Of a stretch of 64,000 nt of DNA, positions 36,169 through 47,817 are shown in pieces (position 1 is the stretch's first letter; each line of letters opens with the position of its first letter). The DNA lies in the NCBI RefSeq assembly GCF_025362455.1, contig NZ_JANYGJ010000095.1:1-64000 (forward strand), given 5' to 3'. The notes beneath the pieces were generated by a model. It did not search any database and was not told the origin of the DNA. It saw only the letters and a program-made list of their open reading frames with translations. This DNA is from Deinococcus sp. (GTDB lineage: Bacteria; Deinococcota; Deinococci; Deinococcales; Deinococcaceae). The translations under genes were made by a program, and so were the position numbers.

Positions 36169-36303
36169 ATACGGACTCCGATTGAATCGTTTTGTAAAAA
36201 CGATGAAACCGGGGCAACGGGAGTAGGAGCAACTACGGACTCTGCGGTATGGATTAACTTCCGGCGCCTTTTCGGAAGTTAAGGAATTTAGCAGAGTCCG
36301 TAT
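36169..36303. mobile_element. MITE-like element with 10-bp terminal inverted repeats
   Basis: The 135-bp stretch begins ATACGGACTC and ends GAGTCCGTAT, a perfect inverted repeat. A third copy of the end (CTACGGACTC) is internal at 36233, and an AACTTCCG/CGGAAGTT hairpin lies at about 36255-36282. It has no ORF. A target-site duplication is not obvious. Confidence 0.65.
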
Positions 36304-36360
36304 GAGACCTCGCCGCCGGGTGGGGTCATGGACCGGTTTGAGCGGTGGTGCGGCGAACGC

Positions 36361-37158
36361 TCAGCGCCCCGCCAGGTCCTGCAAAAAATCCAGCGTATGC
36401 ATCGCCACCTCGGTGGGGTGTGAATCGGTCAGGGCGTGGCCGCCGCCGACCACCTGCACCGTGCGGGCGCCGGGAATGGCCTGGGTCAGCTCCTCCAGGG
36501 TCCAGGTGCGGATCACGGGGTCGGCGGTGCCGTCGATGACCAGCACCGGGCAACCCACGCGGGGCAGCAGCGGGCCGGTGTTGTGGGCGTCCTGGTCGCG
36601 GGCGAGCTGAAAAAAGCGCAGCGGCCCGGCGCGGCAGTAGGCGGCCAGCCCGAAAGGCCACAGGCCGGGGCGCTCGCGGGGCAGGTCGCTGAGCAGTCGC
36701 CAGAACTGCCGGGCCACGCTGGGGTTTTCCGGAATACCGGTGGGGGCGCAGGCGATCAGTGGCCCGGCCAGGTCCGGGCGCCGCACCGCCAGGTCGATGA
36801 TGACCTCGCCGCCCAGCGAGTGGCCCAGGAGTGCAACGCCGCCGAGGTTGTTGGCGACCAGCCACAGCGCCAGGTGGTCGGTGAGCTGCTCGATGCGCAC
36901 CGGGTAGTCCAGCCGCCCCGCCGAGAAGCCGTGGCCCGGCGGATCGTAGACCCACACGCGGCGCCAGCGGGCCAGCGTGCGGGCCAGTCTCCGGTACATC
37001 CACGAGGCGCAGCCCAGCCCCGGCACGATGACGATGTGCTCGCTGTGCTCCTTACCGTAGACGCGGGCGTGGGTGCGCAGCCCGGCCAGCGTGCAGAACA
37101 CGGACCTGCCGGGCGAGGTCGGGCGCGAGGCGTGGGCGTTGCTGCGGCGCGGGGGCAT
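36361..37158 (-). CDS. Alpha/beta hydrolase
   Basis: The 265-aa product has the hydrolase core. The oxyanion region is VIVPGLGCASWMYRRL, then VWVYDPPGHGFSAG, the nucleophile elbow LLGHSLGGEV, the acid in LVIDGTADPVI and the His in GGGHALTD. The substrate is unknown; similarity is to general esterase/haloperoxidase-type folds. The ATG is 2 nt after the stop of the upstream hydrolase gene, and a GTG 6 nt earlier would overlap that stop. The two hydrolases form an operon and may be paralogs. Confidence 0.87.
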   Translation of the reverse strand: MPPRRSNAHASRPTSPGRSVFCTLAGLRTHARVYGKEHSEHIVIVPGLGCASWMYRRLARTLARWRRVWVYDPPGHGFSAGRLDYPVRIEQLTDHLALWLVANNLGGVALLGHSLGGEVIIDLAVRRPDLAGPLIACAPTGIPENPSVARQFWRLLSDLPRERPGLWPFGLAAYCRAGPLRFFQLARDQDAHNTGPLLPRVGCPVLVIDGTADPVIRTWTLEELTQAIPGARTVQVVGGGHALTDSHPTEVAMHTLDFLQDLAGR

Positions 37159-37160
37159 GC

Positions 37161-37943
37161 TCACGGCGGGCTGCCAGGGCAACTGGAGCGCGCAGTCTGC
37201 GCCGAATCCGGCACTGAATCCGGAACCGAATCCGGAACCGGCATCTCCAGAAATTTCACAACCGCCCGGTTAAAGGCGGCGGGCTCGTCGACCATCACCA
37301 CGTGTCCGGCGTGCGCGATTTCGATGTAGCGGGCGCCGGGAATGCTCCGGGCGATAACCCTGCCCAGTTGCGGCGGCACCAGCGGGTCGCGCGAGCCCCA
37401 GATCACCAGCGTCGGCACCCGGATGCCCGGCAGCAGCGAGGCCACATCGTCACGCAGCAGGTCGCGGGCGGCGCGGTAGAGGTTGGGTAGCCCGGTGCGC
37501 AGCGAATCGCGGACCACCACCGGCACGAAGCGGCGGCGGCTGGAAAACCCGGCTCGCGGCAAATTGAGCGCCACCTTCCACCATTTGGCGTGCAGCAGCC
37601 CCGACGCGCAGGCCAGCACCAGCTTGCGCACCCGCGTGGGTGCCTGCGCCGCCACGTACATGGCGATCTGACCGCCCATGCTGTGACCCACCACGGCGGC
37701 GGGCGGCAACTCCAGGGCCACCATCCAGGCCACGATCAGCCGGGCCGCGTCCTGCACGCCCACGCCGCCGAGCAGCTCCAGGGTCAGCACCTCGTGCGTG
37801 GCGGCCAGCACCGGGGCGTTCGAGCGCCACCAGCGCCCCGAACCGCTCAGCCCATGAATCAGAATCACCGGCTCACCCCTGCCCTGCCGGGTATAGCGCA
37901 GCGTGCGCGTGCCGTCGGTGAAAGTGCAGGATGTCGGGCGCAT
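37161..37943 (-). CDS. Alpha/beta hydrolase
   Basis: The 260-aa product has LIHGLSGSGRWWR, the nucleophile elbow VVGHSMGGQIAMY, the acid in LVIWGSRDPLVPP and the His in IAHAGHVVMVDEP. Function unknown. The C-terminus carries a 12-bp tandem duplication coding for (V-P-D-S) repeats. The ATG at 37943 follows TATGCT (37951-37956) by 7 nt, marking a leaderless operon start that also covers 36361-37158. Confidence 0.88.
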   Translation of the reverse strand: MRPTSCTFTDGTRTLRYTRQGRGEPVILIHGLSGSGRWWRSNAPVLAATHEVLTLELLGGVGVQDAARLIVAWMVALELPPAAVVGHSMGGQIAMYVAAQAPTRVRKLVLACASGLLHAKWWKVALNLPRAGFSSRRRFVPVVVRDSLRTGLPNLYRAARDLLRDDVASLLPGIRVPTLVIWGSRDPLVPPQLGRVIARSIPGARYIEIAHAGHVVMVDEPAAFNRAVVKFLEMPVPDSVPDSVPDSAQTARSSCPGSPP

Positions 37944-38004
37944 GGCCGCGAGCATAGCGCGGCGCAGGGTCGGTGGACTGGCGAGTACGCCGCAAATGCG
38001 TTTT

Positions 38005-38205
38005 ACCCAAGAAAGCCCGATAGGCGAGCAGGCCCGGTAGGTGCCGTTGTGCTCAAGATAGTGCCGTTGTGCTCAAGACAGTGCCGTTCTGGACAAGAAC
38101 GCGCCTGGGCACGCCACTCCTCAGGTCTTCGACTCTCCCAGAGGTAGAGGGGTCAACAGCACGCGCCCAGTAAGCGTTTTTGACTGAAGTAGACCACCAC
38201 GTATG
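38005..38205. repeat. Composite intergenic repeat, copy 1
   Basis: Contains an 18-20-bp tandem (AGTGCCGTTGTGCTCAAG), a block around 38093-38120 (AACGCGCCTGGGCACGCCAC) and a block around 38150-38195 (GTTTTTGACTGAAGTAGACC). Both blocks recur in inverted orientation and swapped order at 47370-47730. No gene is supported in 37957-38355. Confidence 0.7.
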
Positions 38206-38355
38206 TCCTGGCGGGAGTGGACTCGCAAAGCTCCGAGGGAGAGGGATGGAGCGCTGTTTGCGGGCAGGCGGCGAGGCGAGGCGAGGCAAAGCCATGCAAA
38301 TGCCGCTGTGCCCAGGAAGCGGAAGCCAGGGACGTGAGCAAGGACATACTTAGCC

Positions 38356-38976
38356 TCAGACCGCTGCCGCCGCCTGCGCCTCCCGGCTCATGCTCAAAAA
38401 CAGCTCGTGGATACGGGCGTCGCCGGTCAGCTCCGGGTGGAAACTTCCGGCCAGCAGGCGGCCACAGCGGGCCAGGACGATCTGCCCGGCGTGCTCAGCC
38501 AGCACCTGCACGCCCTCCCCCACCGCTTTAAAAACCGGGGCACGGATGAAGACGGCGGGAAAGGGAGCACCGAAGCCGGATACGTCCAGCAGGGTGCGGA
38601 ACGAATCGAGCTGACGCCCGAAGGCGTTGCGCTGGACGGTGATGTCCATCAGATTCAGGCTGGGCTGCACGCCGAACTGCGGCGGCGTGCCGTGGATGGT
38701 GCGGGCCAGCAGGATGGCGCCTGCGCAGGTGCCGAAGATGGCGCCGCCCGCCGCGTGAAAATCCTGTATGGCGGTGTCGAGGTGGTACTCGACCATCAGG
38801 TTGCCGATAGTGGTGCTCTCGCCGCCGGGCAGGATCAGGCCGGACAGCCCTTCGAGTTGCTGGGGGAGCCGGACTTCGGTGACCCAGGCGCCCAGGCTCT
38901 CCAGCAGGCGTTTATGTTCGCGGAAGGCGCCCTGGAGGGCCAGCACGCCGATTCTGAGACTCTGACTGGTACTCAC
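38356..38976 (-). CDS. pdxT: Pyridoxal 5'-phosphate synthase glutaminase subunit
   Basis: PdxT hydrolyses glutamine and feeds ammonia to PdxS. The 206-aa product has IGVLALQGAFREHKRLLESLG, the oxyanion LILPGGESTTIG, the catalytic Cys in GTCAGAILLA and the His/Glu pair in GSFHPELTGD. It starts with GTG, 11 nt after the pdxS stop. A 16-bp tandem duplication spans the pdxS-pdxT junction. Confidence 0.96.
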   Translation of the reverse strand: MSTSQSLRIGVLALQGAFREHKRLLESLGAWVTEVRLPQQLEGLSGLILPGGESTTIGNLMVEYHLDTAIQDFHAAGGAIFGTCAGAILLARTIHGTPPQFGVQPSLNLMDITVQRNAFGRQLDSFRTLLDVSGFGAPFPAVFIRAPVFKAVGEGVQVLAEHAGQIVLARCGRLLAGSFHPELTGDARIHELFLSMSREAQAAAAV

Positions 38977-38987
38977 CTGACTGGTAC

Positions 38988-39899
<912 letters not shown>

Positions 39900-39906
39900 G
39901 AGGGGT

Positions 39907-39912
39907 AGCATA
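39907..39912 (-). promoter_or_regulatory. Leaderless -10 element of pdxST
   Basis: TATGCT on the minus strand, 7 nt before the ATG at 39899. Confidence 0.65.
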
Positions 39913-40239
39913 AACCGAAACTGGCTCTATGAACAGGGCCAGAACGGAAGGCTGAATGGAGCCAGTTCAGATGCTGGCTTAGCTGCTGGTGCTGGCTTAG
40001 CTGCTGGGCCGGAGACGGGACACGAACGTGGCCTCGGTGGGCGCGGCGGGTGGCTGGTTTTCGCTCGCCGCGTCACCCGGAAAGATGATCGGCGGACCGT
40101 TGGGAAAGCGGCGGAGCTGCCGCGCCACTGAGGGCCGCCTCGACACCGAGGCCCGCCGGGTGCAGGGTCAAAGGCAGCCGTTCGAGCAGGTAAGGCAGCC
40201 GTTCGGGCAGGTGCGGCGGGCGTATCTGGGGCGGGCGCT
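39913..40239. other. Intergenic stretch with hairpin and tandem duplications
   Basis: AACTGGCTC (39919) pairs with GAGCCAGTT (39959) around a 31-nt loop. An 18-bp unit (GCTGGCTTAGCTGCTGGT) is duplicated at 39973-40008, and a 21-bp unit starting GGCAGCCGTTCG is duplicated at 40173-40214. No gene is supported. Confidence 0.6.
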
Positions 40240-41748
40240 TCACGGCAAAAAAACCAGCGGATCGACCGGGGTGCCTGACAACCTCAGCTCGAAATGCAGG
40301 TGCGGGCCGGTGCAGTCCCCCGTGCAGCCGACCTGGCCGATGGGGTCGCCGGGCCTGACGACCTGGCCCAGTGTGACCGACACCGCGCTCAGGTGCCCGT
40401 AGATGACGCTCAGACCACTCGCCTCGTCCACGGTATAGACGTTGGTGCCGTAGGCGCCGTCGCCGCTCTGGGTGACGGTTCCAGCGTGGGCGGCGTAGAC
40501 CGGGGTGCCGGTCGGCTGCGCCATGTCCAGGCCGCCGTGGAAGACGTCCTGGTGAAATTCTATGTCCTGCTCGCCGAAGCGGCTGGTCAGGCGCGGATGA
40601 TCCAGCGGCCAGCGCAATTCTAGCTTCGGAGCAGCCTGCTCGGCATTCAGCGCGGCCTGCATCTGGGGGCGGGGGTCGGTCCGGGCGAGTTGCACCACCT
40701 CGGCGCGAATCTGCTCGGCGGCTCTGGCGTCCTCGGCGGCCTGGGTGGAGAGCCAGGCGTCGTACTCGGCCTGGCGCTTGTAGCGGTCCACGGCGGCCTG
40801 GCGCTCCGGGCTGCGCAGCCAGGCCTGGAAGTTGTCGAACTGCTGCTGTCGCTCGCGCAGTCGCTCGGCTTTCCAGGTCTGGTACGCCTGGTACTGGGCC
40901 AGCAAGCGGGCAGCGCGGGCCTGCTGAATGGCCCGCAGGCGCCGGGCCAGCAGTTCGCCTTGCCGCGAGGCGGCGAAGATGCCGGGCAGCAGCAGCTCGT
41001 CGCCGACACTGAGTTCGGTGGGCAAGATCAGGGCGTTGGCGCGGGCCACCCGCAGCGGATCGGCGCGGTAGCCCTCGATCAGGTCGGCGGCGCTCTGGCC
41101 GGGCTTGATGCGGATCAGCAGGCCCGTTTCGCGGGTGGGAATGTTGAGGACGGTGCCCACCGAAAGCTTGTCCAGGCTGCCGAGTTCCAGGTTGGCGCTG
41201 ATCAGCTCACGCTCGCTGAGGTTGTGCAAGGCGCCCAGCGAGCTGAGCGTGTCGCCGGGCCGCACCGTGACCCGGCGCACGCTGAGGGGGCGGCGCCCGG
41301 CGCGCTCTAGCGGCAGGGCCAGGCGCACCAGTTGCCCCTCGCGCAGCGGCCACCGGGGCGGAATCTGCTGCTGCCGGGTGTTCCCCGGACCGCCGAGCAG
41401 CCGCAGGGCGATGGGCGCCACGCCGTAGCGCTCGGCGATCTGGATGGGGCGCTCGGCGCGGCGGGCGATGATGAGCGCGAAGGCCACCTCGCTGCGTGGC
41501 CGGGGCGGGTCTGTGCGCCCGAACGTCGTGGGCGGCGCGAACGGGCGCGGCAACTGGGCGAGCTGTTGGTTGGGCAGCAGTTGGTTGGGAGCAAGTTGGT
41601 TGGGAGCCAGTTGGTTGGCAAACTCCAGGCTGGAGAACTTCAGCGCCGGGAGCAGCGTGACCGGCGCCGCCAGGCCGCTGCCCAGGAGGGACAGAGCGGC
41701 CAGGCTAAACTGGCGAGCGGAGCGGCGGGAAGCTTCATGAACGCTCAA
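40240..41748 (-). CDS. LysM and M23 peptidase domain cell-wall protein
   Basis: The 502-aa exported product has a signal peptide (about residues 14-28). A short tandem repeat (NQLAP units) and a LysM domain ([26 protein letters not shown]) follow, with a second LysM-like segment before. A long charged coiled-coil covers about residues 255-370. The C-terminal M23 metallopeptidase has H-x3-D in [19 protein letters not shown] and HLHFELR. It should cleave peptidoglycan cross-bridges or activate amidases, EnvC/NlpD-like. A TTG start with a TAGCAT box 9 nt upstream is used. Confidence 0.9.
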   Translation of the reverse strand: MSVHEASRRSARQFSLAALSLLGSGLAAPVTLLPALKFSSLEFANQLAPNQLAPNQLLPNQQLAQLPRPFAPPTTFGRTDPPRPRSEVAFALIIARRAERPIQIAERYGVAPIALRLLGGPGNTRQQQIPPRWPLREGQLVRLALPLERAGRRPLSVRRVTVRPGDTLSSLGALHNLSERELISANLELGSLDKLSVGTVLNIPTRETGLLIRIKPGQSAADLIEGYRADPLRVARANALILPTELSVGDELLLPGIFAASRQGELLARRLRAIQQARAARLLAQYQAYQTWKAERLRERQQQFDNFQAWLRSPERQAAVDRYKRQAEYDAWLSTQAAEDARAAEQIRAEVVQLARTDPRPQMQAALNAEQAAPKLELRWPLDHPRLTSRFGEQDIEFHQDVFHGGLDMAQPTGTPVYAAHAGTVTQSGDGAYGTNVYTVDEASGLSVIYGHLSAVSVTLGQVVRPGDPIGQVGCTGDCTGPHLHFELRLSGTPVDPLVFLP

Positions 41749-41833
41749 GACTCCGCCATGCTAACGGGACCGCTCTTGCAATTCAATGTCTGCTCGCCGG
41801 GAAACACAGACCTGCTGTTGCCCCAGCCCTCCC

Positions 41834-43114
<1,281 letters not shown>

Positions 43115-43250
43115 AGGGTTGCCTCGTGGCGAGTTTGAAATAGAATGGCTCGTCCCGCAGCCACGCGGGCAGAACTTGAACAGCGCACGGCAGCTTTGCG
43201 GGATCTGAGCTAAGTTTAGCGCCCAGGACCGTGAAGCGTGAAGGGGGCGA

Positions 43251-43279
43251 TTGACCCAGCCCCGCCAGGCGCCTAGCAT
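43251..43279 (+). promoter_or_regulatory. Promoter of the T-box/cupin/ileS transcript
   Basis: TTGACC (43251-43256) and TAGCAT (43274-43279) are separated by exactly 17 bp. A start near 43286 would leave a leader of about 310 nt before the cupin ATG. Confidence 0.8.
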
Positions 43280-43285
43280 GAAGGG

Positions 43286-43571
43286 AGGTCGCAGGTCTGG
43301 GCCACCACAACTCAAGGCGAACGCGGGGACAGTAAGCGGGGCAGGCGGCAAGCAGCGAGTCGGGGGCGGTGGAAGCCCGGCAGCGAGCACCCCAGCCGAA
43401 CATCACCTCCCGCGCCGGGCGAAGAAAAGCTGCGCTGTTTAGCTGACTAGACCGCCCCGGACACCCCCCGGCAGAGGGCCGCAGCGAGGTCAGGGACTCC
43501 CCTGATGAAGTTGGGTGGCACCACGCTAAGACTTTTTGGCGTCCCAGCAGACGGTTTGCTGGGGCGTTTTT
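43286..43571 (+). promoter_or_regulatory. T-box riboswitch, isoleucine specifier
   Basis: Stem I is formed by GCGGGG (about 43323) and CCTCCCGCG (about 43407). Its internal loop has the AGTA S-turn at 43331-43334 and the specifier ATC at 43402-43404 in the context CGAACATCACC. The T-box antiterminator sequence TGGCACCACG is at 43516-43525. A terminator hairpin (CGTCCCAGCA / TGCTGGGGCG, 43540-43566) with five T follows. Uncharged tRNA-Ile should stabilise the antiterminator and allow transcription into cupin-ileS. The ATC codon and ileS downstream agree. Confidence 0.92.
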
Positions 43572-43598
43572 GGCGCTCCCCGGCAACAGGGAGAGCGT

Positions 43599-43928
43599 AT
43601 GAAGATGACCGACATTCCCTTCAGCGTGACCGACTGGGCCGCTGTGGAGGCGACACTCCATCCAGGCGAGCACGGGCAGGCGACGTGGCGAACCCGCCAC
43701 TTTGGGGAGATCCGGGTCAGGCAGGTCGAGTATTCGCCGGGTTATCTCGCCGATCACTGGTGCAGTAAGGGGCACATCCTGTTCGTGCTGGAGGGTGAGT
43801 TGATGACTGAGCTAGATGACGGGCAAACAGTGACGCTGACGCCGGGCATGAGCTATCAGGTGGCGGACGGGGCCGAGGCGCATCGGTCGAGTACGGTGGG
43901 CGGGGCGAGGCTGTTTATCGTGGATTAG
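43599..43928 (+). CDS. DHCW-motif-type cupin protein
   Basis: The 109-aa single-domain cupin has VRQVEYSPGYLADHWCSKGHILFVLEGEL as its core (quoted in part: DHWCSKGHILFVLEG). It resembles the DHCW-motif cupin family, followed by MTELDDGQTVTLTPGMSYQVADGAEAHRSS in which the late His is kept. The function is unknown; a metal site with the two His and Cys is likely. The ATG at 43599 has a GGGAGA Shine-Dalgarno. It lies between the T-box terminator and ileS, so its expression follows isoleucine tRNA charging. Confidence 0.85.
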   Translation: MKMTDIPFSVTDWAAVEATLHPGEHGQATWRTRHFGEIRVRQVEYSPGYLADHWCSKGHILFVLEGELMTELDDGQTVTLTPGMSYQVADGAEAHRSSTVGGARLFIVD

Positions 43929-43961
43929 GGCGTGTGGCCTGCACTTACCCCATCACTTCTT

Positions 43962-43971
43962 GTATATATTC
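43962..43971 (-). repeat. Dispersed GAATATATAC motif, copy 7
   Basis: Exact 10-mer on the minus strand in the 55-bp gap between the cupin gene and ileS, just before the ileS Shine-Dalgarno. Confidence 0.7.
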
Positions 43972-43983
43972 TTGGAGCAAAGC

Positions 43984-46900
43984 ATGACGAGCGAACCGAA
44001 AACGACGATGTTCAACCCGGTGCAGCCCAGTCCGAACTTCCCCGCGCTGGAGGAGCAGACCCTCGCCTGGTGGCAAGACAAGCAGATTTTCGAGCGGAGC
44101 CTGAAGCAAACCGAGGGCGGGCCGCGCTACACCTTCTACGAGGGGCCGCCCACCGCCAACGGGCAGCCGGGCATCCACCACGTCCAGGCGCGGAGTTTCA
44201 AGGACCTGTTTCCGCGCTTCAGGACCATGCAGGGCTACCATGTGCCGCGCAAGGCGGGCTGGGACACGCACGGGCTGCCGGTCGAGCTGGGCGTGGAGAA
44301 AAAACTCGGCCTGAATTCCAAGCGCGAGGTGGAGGCCTACGGCATCGACAAATTCAACGCCGAGTGCCGCCAGAGTGTTTTTATCTACGAGGGCGAGTGG
44401 CGCAAGTTCACCGAGCGGATGGGCTACTGGGTCAATCTGGACGATCCGTACATGACGCTCAACGCCAGCTACATCGAGTCGGTGTGGTGGAGCGTGGGCG
44501 AGTTGCAGAAAAAGGGGCTGCTCTACAAGGGCTTCCGGGTCGCGCCGTACTGCCCCCGCGACGGCACGACGCTCAGCAACGCCGAGGTCAGCGAGGGCTA
44601 CAGGGATATTCAGGATCCGAGCGTGTACATCACGCTTGATCTGGCCGATCCGGACGCCCTGGGCCTGCCCGCCGGGAGCGCCTTTATGTTCTGGACCACG
44701 ACGCCCTGGACGGTGCCGTACAACGCCGGGATCACGCTCAACCCAGATTTCGAATATGTGGCCGTGAAAGACCCGCAGGGCGGCAAGGTGCTGATCGTGG
44801 CCGAACGCCTGAAAACCAGCCTGTTTGGTGAAGACGCTCTGGTCGTGAAGAGTTTCCAGGCGCGGGAGCTGGAACGAGTACCGTACCTACCGCTATACCG
44901 GGAGGGCTACGACGCCGAGGGCGAGGGTAAGCCCGTCTGGTTTGCCGGGCTTGACGGCTACGTCACCGATACCGACGGCAGTGGTATCGTGCCCAACTCA
45001 CCTGCCTTCGGTGAAGACGACCTGCGGGTGGGCCTGAGATACGATTTCCCGGTGGTGGTCGGTGTGGACCCGGAGGGCAAACACCGCTTCGGTCCGTGGA
45101 AAGACCTGTTTTTCAAAGACGCCAGTACTCCGGTCATCCGTGATCTGCGTGCCAGGGGCCACCTGTGGCGCGATACCACGTTTGTCCACTCCTACCCGCA
45201 CTGCTGGCGCTGCGGCACGCCGCTGATGTACTACGCCACCGAGAGCTGGTATCTGAGCAACACCAGTCTCAAAGAGCGGCTGATCGAACTCAATCAAAGT
45301 ATCGACTGGCACCCGCCGCACATCAAAAACGGGCGCTACGGCGGCTGGCTGGACAACCTTCTGGACTGGAACCTCAGCAGGAGCCGCTACTGGGGCACGC
45401 CGCTGCCGATCTGGGAAGCCGAGGACGGCGAGTACGTGGTGGTGAGCAGCTTTGCCGAGCTGGCCGAGCTGACCGGCAAGGCGCATGTGCAAGGCGCCGA
45501 CTTCGATCCGCACCGGGGCGTACCGGGCGGCGTGGACGAGCTGACCTTCACCAGGGGCGGCAAGACCTTCAAGCGCGTGCCCTACGTGATGGACGTCTGG
45601 TACGACTCCGGCAGCATGCCCTTCGCCCAGCACCACTACCCGTTCGAGAACAAAGAAACCTTCGAGCAGGGCGGCTTTCCCGCCGACTTCATCGCCGAGG
45701 CCATCGACCAGACGCGGGGCTGGTTCAACTCGCTGCACCAGATCGCCGCGATGGTCTTCGACTCGGTGGCGTACAAGTCGGTGATCTGCTCCGGGCACAT
45801 CCTGGACGAGAAGGGCCTGAAGATGAGCAAGAGCAGGGGCAACATCGTCGACCCCTGGGAAGTTTTCAACAGCTTCGGCGCCGACGCGGCCCGCTGGTAC
45901 ATGTACGTCTCGGCGCCGCCGGAACTCAGCCGCCGCTTCGGCATGAACCTGGTGGGCGAGGCGTTTCGCAGCTACTTCCTGACGCTGTGGAACACCTACA
46001 GTTTCTTCGTGCTGTACGCCAATCTGGACAAACCGGACCTCAGCGCGGCGCCCCCGGTTGCCGAGCGCCCGGAAGTGGACCGCTGGCTGATGGCGAAGCT
46101 GCAAACCCTGATCGGCACCGTCACCGAGCGGCTGGAGCATTACGATCCCACCGGATCGAGCCGGGCCATCCAGGAATTCGTCACCGAGGACCTGAGCAAC
46201 TGGTACGTGAGGCGCAACCGCCGCCGCTTCTGGTCGGGCGACGGAAAGGTGGACACCAGCGCCTACGCCACGCTGCACGCCGCGCTGAAGACGGTGACGC
46301 TGCTGACGGCGCCGTTCACACCGTTCCTGGCCGAGACGCTGTATCAGAATCTGGTGCGGAATGTGGAACCTGATGCGCCCGAAAGTGTCCACCTCTCACA
46401 CTGGCCGGTGATGGACGCGGCGTTGAGCGCCCCTTCTCTGGTCGGGGAGATGGACGCGGTGCTGCGGCTGGTGTCGCTGGGCCGGGCCGTGCGGGCTCAG
46501 ACCGGGATACGCCAGCGCCAGCCGCTGCCCCGCGTGCTGCTTCGGGCTCGTTCGAGCGAGATGACTGCCGCATTGGGGCGGTTCGAGGAGCAAATCAAAG
46601 AAGAGTTGAACGTCAAGGAAGTCCAGCTTCTCGATCAGTACGCCGAGCTGGTGCGCTATGCGCTGCGCCCCAACCTGCCGCTGCTGGGCAAGAAGTTCGG
46701 TAAGGCGGTGCCGCAGGTCCGGGCTGCATTGAGCGCCGCCGACGCCGCCGAGGTCGCCCGCGCCGTGCGCGATGGACGGCAGTTCGAGGTGACGCACGGC
46801 GAGGACCGCTTCGAGCTGGGGCCGGACGAGGTGCTGGTCGACGCCCAGTCGCCGGAGGGCTTCGCGGCCAGCGAGGAGGGCGGCTACCTGGTGGCCTTCG

Positions 46901-47190
46901 ACACCACGCTGAGCCGCGAGCTGGAACTGGAGGGCCTGGCCCGTGACCTGGTGCGCGGCGTGCAGGACGCCCGCAAGAAGGCAGGCTTCGAGGTGCAGGA
47001 CCGAATCTCGCTGCACCTGTCGCTGACAGGTCTGGCCCGTGAGGCGGCGCAGGCGTGGCAGGAGTACCTGCAATCCGAGACCCTGGCGGAGACGCTGGTG
47101 TTCGGGGAGGCTGCGGGCTTCAGCGCGGCGGTGGAGGGGGGCACGGCGTACCTGGAGAAACTGGAGGCGAGCGGGGCGGTGGTGGACTGA
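43984..47190 (+). CDS. ileS: Isoleucyl-tRNA synthetase
   Basis: The 1068-aa class I synthetase charges tRNA-Ile and edits valine. It has the nucleotide motif in FYEGPPTANGQPGIHHVQAR (HIGH-equivalent GIHH), the CP1 editing domain (about 190-390), WGTPLPIW, KMSKS in GLKMSKSRGNIVDPW (about residue 612) and the anticodon domain from about 690. The length and the PGIHH form fit the long, eukaryote-like IleRS type rather than the about 930-aa E. coli type. The ATG at 43984 has GGAG 7 nt upstream. It is controlled by the T-box before the cupin gene. Confidence 0.96.
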   Translation: MTSEPKTTMFNPVQPSPNFPALEEQTLAWWQDKQIFERSLKQTEGGPRYTFYEGPPTANGQPGIHHVQARSFKDLFPRFRTMQGYHVPRKAGWDTHGLPVELGVEKKLGLNSKREVEAYGIDKFNAECRQSVFIYEGEWRKFTERMGYWVNLDDPYMTLNASYIESVWWSVGELQKKGLLYKGFRVAPYCPRDGTTLSNAEVSEGYRDIQDPSVYITLDLADPDALGLPAGSAFMFWTTTPWTVPYNAGITLNPDFEYVAVKDPQGGKVLIVAERLKTSLFGEDALVVKSFQARELERVPYLPLYREGYDAEGEGKPVWFAGLDGYVTDTDGSGIVPNSPAFGEDDLRVGLRYDFPVVVGVDPEGKHRFGPWKDLFFKDASTPVIRDLRARGHLWRDTTFVHSYPHCWRCGTPLMYYATESWYLSNTSLKERLIELNQSIDWHPPHIKNGRYGGWLDNLLDWNLSRSRYWGTPLPIWEAEDGEYVVVSSFAELAELTGKAHVQGADFDPHRGVPGGVDELTFTRGGKTFKRVPYVMDVWYDSGSMPFAQHHYPFENKETFEQGGFPADFIAEAIDQTRGWFNSLHQIAAMVFDSVAYKSVICSGHILDEKGLKMSKSRGNIVDPWEVFNSFGADAARWYMYVSAPPELSRRFGMNLVGEAFRSYFLTLWNTYSFFVLYANLDKPDLSAAPPVAERPEVDRWLMAKLQTLIGTVTERLEHYDPTGSSRAIQEFVTEDLSNWYVRRNRRRFWSGDGKVDTSAYATLHAALKTVTLLTAPFTPFLAETLYQNLVRNVEPDAPESVHLSHWPVMDAALSAPSLVGEMDAVLRLVSLGRAVRAQTGIRQRQPLPRVLLRARSSEMTAALGRFEEQIKEELNVKEVQLLDQYAELVRYALRPNLPLLGKKFGKAVPQVRAALSAADAAEVARAVRDGRQFEVTHGEDRFELGPDEVLVDAQSPEGFAASEEGGYLVAFDTTLSRELELEGLARDLVRGVQDARKKAGFEVQDRISLHLSLTGLAREAAQAWQEYLQSETLAETLVFGEAAGFSAAVEGGTAYLEKLEASGAVVD

Positions 47191-47817
47191 TTGGTTGTTG
47201 ATGGGACTGGGGCGGTGGCGCGGCGTTGTCAGGCGTTCGCGTTGATGGCTGTGGCTTTACGTCTGTGCAGTTGGTTTTGGTGTTGGCGGGGACGCGGCGT
47301 TGTTAGGCTTTAGCGCGTCGCTGATGCGAATGCACCCCCACCCCCCAGCGGGCAGCGGCCAGGCGTCCTCATGGGGAGGAGTGGCGTGCCCAGGCGCGTT
47401 CTTGGGCAGAACGGACGCCCCTGGGGACGCCTGCCCGCTCCGTTCACGACGACAGTCCGTTCTGGCCAAGAAGGCCCGATAGGTGCCGTTCTGAACAAGA
47501 CGCCCCCGCCCCGGTGGGGCGAGGGAGTTGGCGCTCCGCTGAGGATGGTACTTCCCATTCGTGCCAGCCGCACTATCTTTCGCCGCGTTCTCCACATCGT
47601 GGCCGCTTCCGTAGGGCGCCCGTGCGCCGCATCTGCCCATAACTGACCTCGCTGGAGGGGAGTGGTTTACTTCAGTCAAAAACGCTTACTGGGCGCGAAT
47701 TTCTGACCCCTCTATCTCTGGGAGAGGGGCGCTGCGCAGCAGCGGGGTGAGGGGAAGTGAGCACCAGCTCATACCCTTCCCACAAGCCACGCGCCACAAG
47801 CCCGGCGCATAGCGCCC
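47191..47817. repeat. Intergenic composite repeat region, copy 2
   Basis: At 47370-47412 GGAGTGGCGTGCCCAGGCGC and neighbours match the reverse of 38093-38120. At 47663-47728 ACTTCAGTCAAAAACGCTTA and the following GACCCCTCT block match the reverse of 38140-38195. GAGAGGGGCGCTGCGCAGC forms a hairpin near 47722. Heptad units CACAAGC, CACGCGC, CACAAGC lie at about 47779-47805. No gene is supported. Confidence 0.65.

Noticed and set aside
43251..43442. 63-codon frame upstream of the cupin gene
   Set aside because: The stretch is the T-box RNA leader; the frame is incidental.
43962..43971. GAATATATAC copy 7 as the -10 of a separate ileS promoter
   Set aside because: The reverse strand reads TATATT in a usable position, but the same motif occurs at sites without any gene start nearby, so a general promoter role is not supported.
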